A stretch of 64,000 bases of DNA from Cryptomeria japonica (Eukaryota; Streptophyta; Pinopsida; Cupressales; Cupressaceae): positions 630,517,240 through 630,581,239 of the forward strand of contig NC_081415.1 of assembly GCF_030272615.1 (NCBI RefSeq), read 5' to 3'. Each line of letters starts with the position of its first letter. Position 1 is the stretch's first letter. The notes under the pieces are model-generated. The model worked only from the letters and a program-made list of their open reading frames with translations. It was not told the origin of the DNA and searched no databases. Positions 60,956 through 64,000 of the stretch are shown here, piece after piece. Both the position numbers and the translations under genes were made by a program.

Positions 60956-62560
60956 TGTAATGTCCCTTACTAGTTATATAAGCAGAAATATGTTTGCCTG
61001 GAATAACAGATGGAAAAATAAATCAGAAATAGGAACATTGCTTTTATTCTAAGTAAGTTACATTAATGCAAACAGAGATTTCTTATACATATGCAGCGGT
61101 CATAAAAATTTATTCAATTGCAACTCAAATAGCTATTAAACATTATTCCTATAATAACCATAATGGATAAACACAGGGGGTGATCCGGTTAGCCCATCCA
61201 TCCCACTCTGGATCCAAAGGCAGTCATTATGCCCCTTTGGCTTACTAATAGTGGTGTGGGTCTTATTCCCATAATCATTCCTTGTCCCACCCTTAAATTT
61301 ATTAAGCCAAGGAAGTGGCAGATTGTAGAGGGGCTTAATTGTTGCCAATCCCAGGCCCAGTAGCAGTCATATGCCCTACTGGCCTACTGATCTTACATGG
61401 ACCAATAGTTGGTCAACTTGGACAGACATTATCCTTCTCTCCCAATCTCTCTGCCTTCCTGGAATTTTATGTAAATTAGTGAATTTCTTGCAGGATTATT
61501 ATTATTGTAAGCTTTTACTGTTATAGAGTTGTGAAATATGTTTGTACAGATGTGAATAAACATCATCGTAATATTTACCAGTCACCCCATCTAAGGAGCG
61601 ATTGTGTCAGATAATCAGAATTACATAAACATCAGAAACTTGCTGTATAATTTTATGATTTTTAACCTCATTAGTATTCTAAATAAGTTTAACGGTGCTG
61701 TGTGATACTGTAATGATTCTTAACACAGAACTACTCAGATTTATTACAGTAACGGATTGTTCATTTGTAATTGTTATTTTAAGCTTAATACGTGGGGCTT
61801 CACAGTTCTGTCAAGATCTATAGGTAGTGCCATTTATTGTTACCTTTTTAGCTAAATAGTAGTTCACGATGGATACCAAAATACGTGAAAGGAAAGTTGA
61901 TGCAAACACCGTGAAAATAACTTACCTTGAATTCACGTACTGGCCGATAACACGTATATGCAATATGTTAAAAACAATCATCCTTTCCTTAGTATGTGAC
62001 GTACCTGAAATGGCGCCCTGCAGTCGGGTAATTCAGAATGATGCCAATTGTGTAATTACGCGATCATAGTCTGCCTTCCCTTCCCGGAGTCTCCTTCCTG
62101 TGTGTATCCTCTGCAGTTTTGGCGCTCACTATTTCTATCCTTCCCAATCACCGATTAAGAGGTCACGTCGTATTATAAGAGACGTGACATGCTTGGCAGA
62201 AGTCGCGACTTTTGTAAATAAATAATCACCTGGGTTGTGACTATTAGCCGATAGGCACACCCAGTGCGAGCTTATAAGGCTTATATTGTATTAAATAATT
62301 ATTACTTATTATTTATTCTATTAATCATTAACACATGCGATTACCTTAATCACTGTATTTATATGTAATTTTAATAACTAGTAAACAATTTACACGTCGT
62401 TATTATTATTACTGAGAGAAGACAGTTATTATAATTAATAATAAATAATCAATTACACATTAATAATCAATTGATATTTTTGGATAGAGATATACATTGA
62501 ATAAATATTAGATCACAGTTATATAGACATATCTGATATATTCATCATGGGGACATGACA
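60956..62560 (-). repeat. 5' LTR of the chromovirus
   Basis: 1605 bp, same length as its partner at 45699-47303, with compensating small indels (for example near 61266 and 61780). Confidence 0.93.
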
Positions 62561-62565
62561 ATTCT

Positions 62566-62698
62566 CCATAGAGGTATAGCAAGGCCTGATGTTGGCCTTC
62601 AAGAGGCCCAGCAGGGTCCCAGCAGGACATCATTGGCAGTCTCAATATCAGGCAGGAGTAAATGACTGCTTCCACATAAAAGTTTGAAAGCAATTTAT
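62566..62698. other. Short spacer between two LTR elements
   Basis: Between the chromovirus duplication and the next LTR. Contains a small imperfect hairpin near 62586-62610 (GGCCTGATGTTGGCC). No further feature is seen. Confidence 0.5.
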
Positions 62699-63925
62699 TG
62701 TAATGTCCCCACTCTAGCAGATTGACCAAGCATATGTGCGTTAGCCTAGCTCTACATGGTCCCGAGGGCTAACGAAGGGTTTAAAGGGATCCTGGAGTGT
62801 TTTGGCCTAGTCATTTCCAGTTTGGGCCAAAACGAAGTTGATTTACTTAGTTTCAGGCATACTTACTATTTTTAGTAAGTCAGCAGGACACAACGGAGGC
62901 TAGTTTTGGTGATTGGATTTGATACTCCTTGGCGAGAGCTTTCCGACGAGCTATCACTCACGCTATTCGGAGTTCGATTGCTAATATATTTTAATGCCTG
63001 AAGTTTTATTAAAGTAACATTTAATTTAATTGTAAAATATTAAAGTGTTACTTTAATATTTATTTTATGGAGATATGTGTAAATCAAAGGGGCAACCAAG
63101 GGAGACATAAGTGAATATTTTAATATGTTTTATATTGAACATGTTTTATCCCACATTGTTTGAGTGAGTTGGGTCGCCCCTTGGAGAAAGAATAAAAGGG
63201 AGCTTTTGTGGCTTCATTGGGGGGGTTGAATATGAGAAGAATTTGGTGTGTGAGTTGCAGATCCGTTCTTGGCATTAGAGGACGTCTATCCTCTCTTGTG
63301 ACATTCTAGACGTCATTCCCTTGGGGTTTGGCCTTTGGAATCCTTTGCGATCAGCTTCATTTACAGGCAGATTGGGTGCATTTTTCAGCCACAGGCAGCA
63401 GCATTATTTGGTTGCATTTTCAGCTACAAGCAGCAGCATTATTTGGTTGCATTTCCAGCTACAGGCCGCGACACTATTCACGCGGGTACTATTCACGCGA
63501 CACTATTCACGCGGGTACTATTCACGTGACACTATTCACGCGAGTACTATTCACATGGCACTATTCATCTGGCACTATTCATGCAGCACTATTCATGTTA
63601 CTGTAGCAGCAGAATTAGAAACTTTTGTTGGAACATTATGTCAAAATGCTGGAGTAATTAGTGAGTTGAAAATAACCTGCTTTGTATTTGAGTTTGTTAA
63701 TTCTGGAAATAATATTATAACAGCAGTAGTTCAATTTCCAGCTTGCCTATTATTGTAAATTCTTTTTAGTTCATGTTATGTGGTTTCATACCTGTGCAAA
63801 GACTTAAAACAAAAAAAAAACATTGAAACATTAAACGGAGGAATAAGGAATTGGCTGCAAACTGTTTGACTAAATTCCTATCAGCAGTGGGGTTAGTTTT
63901 TGGGCATTCTAGGGTGTCCATTACA
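62699..63925 (+). repeat. 5' LTR of an LTR retrotransposon running off the window
   Basis: Begins TGTAATGTCCCC and ends GGTGTCCATTACA; TGTAATG/CATTACA form a 7-bp terminal inverted repeat. A primer-binding site follows at 63927. TATA-like AATAAAAGGG is at 63191-63200. It starts with the same eleven-base TGTAATGTCCC word as the plus-strand left end of the chromovirus LTR, but the rest differs. Superfamily cannot be decided from this part; Ty3/gypsy is my guess. Confidence 0.88.
63364..63605 (+). repeat. Two adjacent minisatellites in the LTR
   Basis: First, about three 36-bp units around GCATTATTTGGTTGCATTTT (63364-63466). Then about nine 14-15-bp units of the type CACTATTCACGCG (about 63470-63600), with the CG sites progressively lost toward the right. 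Confidence 0.88.
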
Positions 63926-63926
63926 G

Positions 63927-63938
63927 TGGTATCAGAGC
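63927..63938 (+). promoter_or_regulatory. Primer-binding site of the last LTR element
   Basis: TGGTATCAGAGC one base after the LTR end, initiator tRNA-Met type. The remaining bases to 64000 are leader. Confidence 0.93.
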
Positions 63939-64000
63939 AGAAGATTCTACCATCTTGTGGGAAACTTTCACCAAAACATATTGCAGAAATAAAACAGGTC

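Larger units (their letters stand above)
45699..62560 (-). mobile_element. Ty3/gypsy chromovirus, minus strand, carrying nested insertions
   Basis: Two 1605-bp LTRs (45699-47303 and 60956-62560) begin TGTCATGTCC and end GGGACATTACA on the minus strand. Perfect ATTCT duplications flank the whole (45694-45698 and 62561-62565). From right to left: 5' LTR, tRNA-iMet-type primer-binding site, gag, protease, RT, RNase H, integrase, chromodomain, polypurine tract, 3' LTR. A copia element (49390-58460) splits RT. Without it the chromovirus is about 7.8 kb, normal for the clade. Pol has several stops and frameshifts, so the copy is dead. LTR divergence is about 4% by eye. Confidence 0.94.

Noticed and set aside
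63321-63758. Open frames across the LTR minisatellite
   Set aside because: Produced by 36-bp and 14-15-bp repeats inside an LTR.

Overview
The window looks like intergenic DNA from a seed plant with a large, repeat-rich genome. A gymnosperm would fit, but nothing here proves it. The evidence is nested Ty3/gypsy and Ty1/copia LTR retrotransposons with plant domains (chromodomain integrase, dual RNase H, plant mobile domain), four primer-binding sites of the initiator-tRNA-Met type, tRNA-derived SINEs, long AT- and CT-rich stretches, and only one host-like gene. There is no prokaryotic organisation. All percentages and unit counts below are by-eye estimates.

Region 1 (1-16234) is a Tat-lineage Ty3/gypsy element on the plus strand; its 5' LTR lies left of the window. 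It has a long leader with a TAGCGCRT motif array, a gag-protease-G-patch frame (2525-6547), a pol frame with RT, RNase H, a second archaeal-type RNase H and integrase (6541-9936), a repeat-rich non-coding stretch, and a decayed antisense gene for a plant mobile domain (PMD) protein (13268 to about 11492). The antisense gene has its own TATA box (14459-14466) and a leader carrying the same motif array. The 3' LTR is 14799-16234. Coding frames hold 11 nonsense codons but almost no frameshifts.

Region 2 (16235-24230) is non-coding: a microsatellite, a copia LTR relic, and a long imperfect inverted repeat (19689-20150).

Region 3 (24231-33799) is a plus-strand Ty1/copia element. Its 5' LTR is split by a solo LTR (24912-25978, duplication GATAG). 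It keeps part of gag, lacks any recognisable pol, and instead carries a broken, roughly 1,000-codon reading frame of unknown function, itself interrupted by a 1.6 kb insertion.

Region 4 (33800-43203) has a 46-bp tandem repeat, two SINEs with long target duplications, a second solo LTR of the same family (duplication ATTAT), a 3 kb CT-rich tract that ends in a Helitron-like 3' terminus, and a 467-bp TIR element.

Region 5 (43204-44136) is the only gene that looks intact: an intronless 310-codon Nudix-like protein with a probable organelle transit peptide. The TIR element ends about 200 bp upstream of its start.

Region 6 (45699-62560) is a minus-strand chromovirus with 1605-bp LTRs and target duplication ATTCT. 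Inside its reverse transcriptase sits a minus-strand, gag-only Ty1/copia element (49390-58460, LTRs about 2.5 kb). Inside that sits a plus-strand solo LTR (53193-53953, duplication GGTCC).

Region 7 (62699-64000) is the 5' LTR, primer-binding site and leader start of another plus-strand LTR element that runs off the window.
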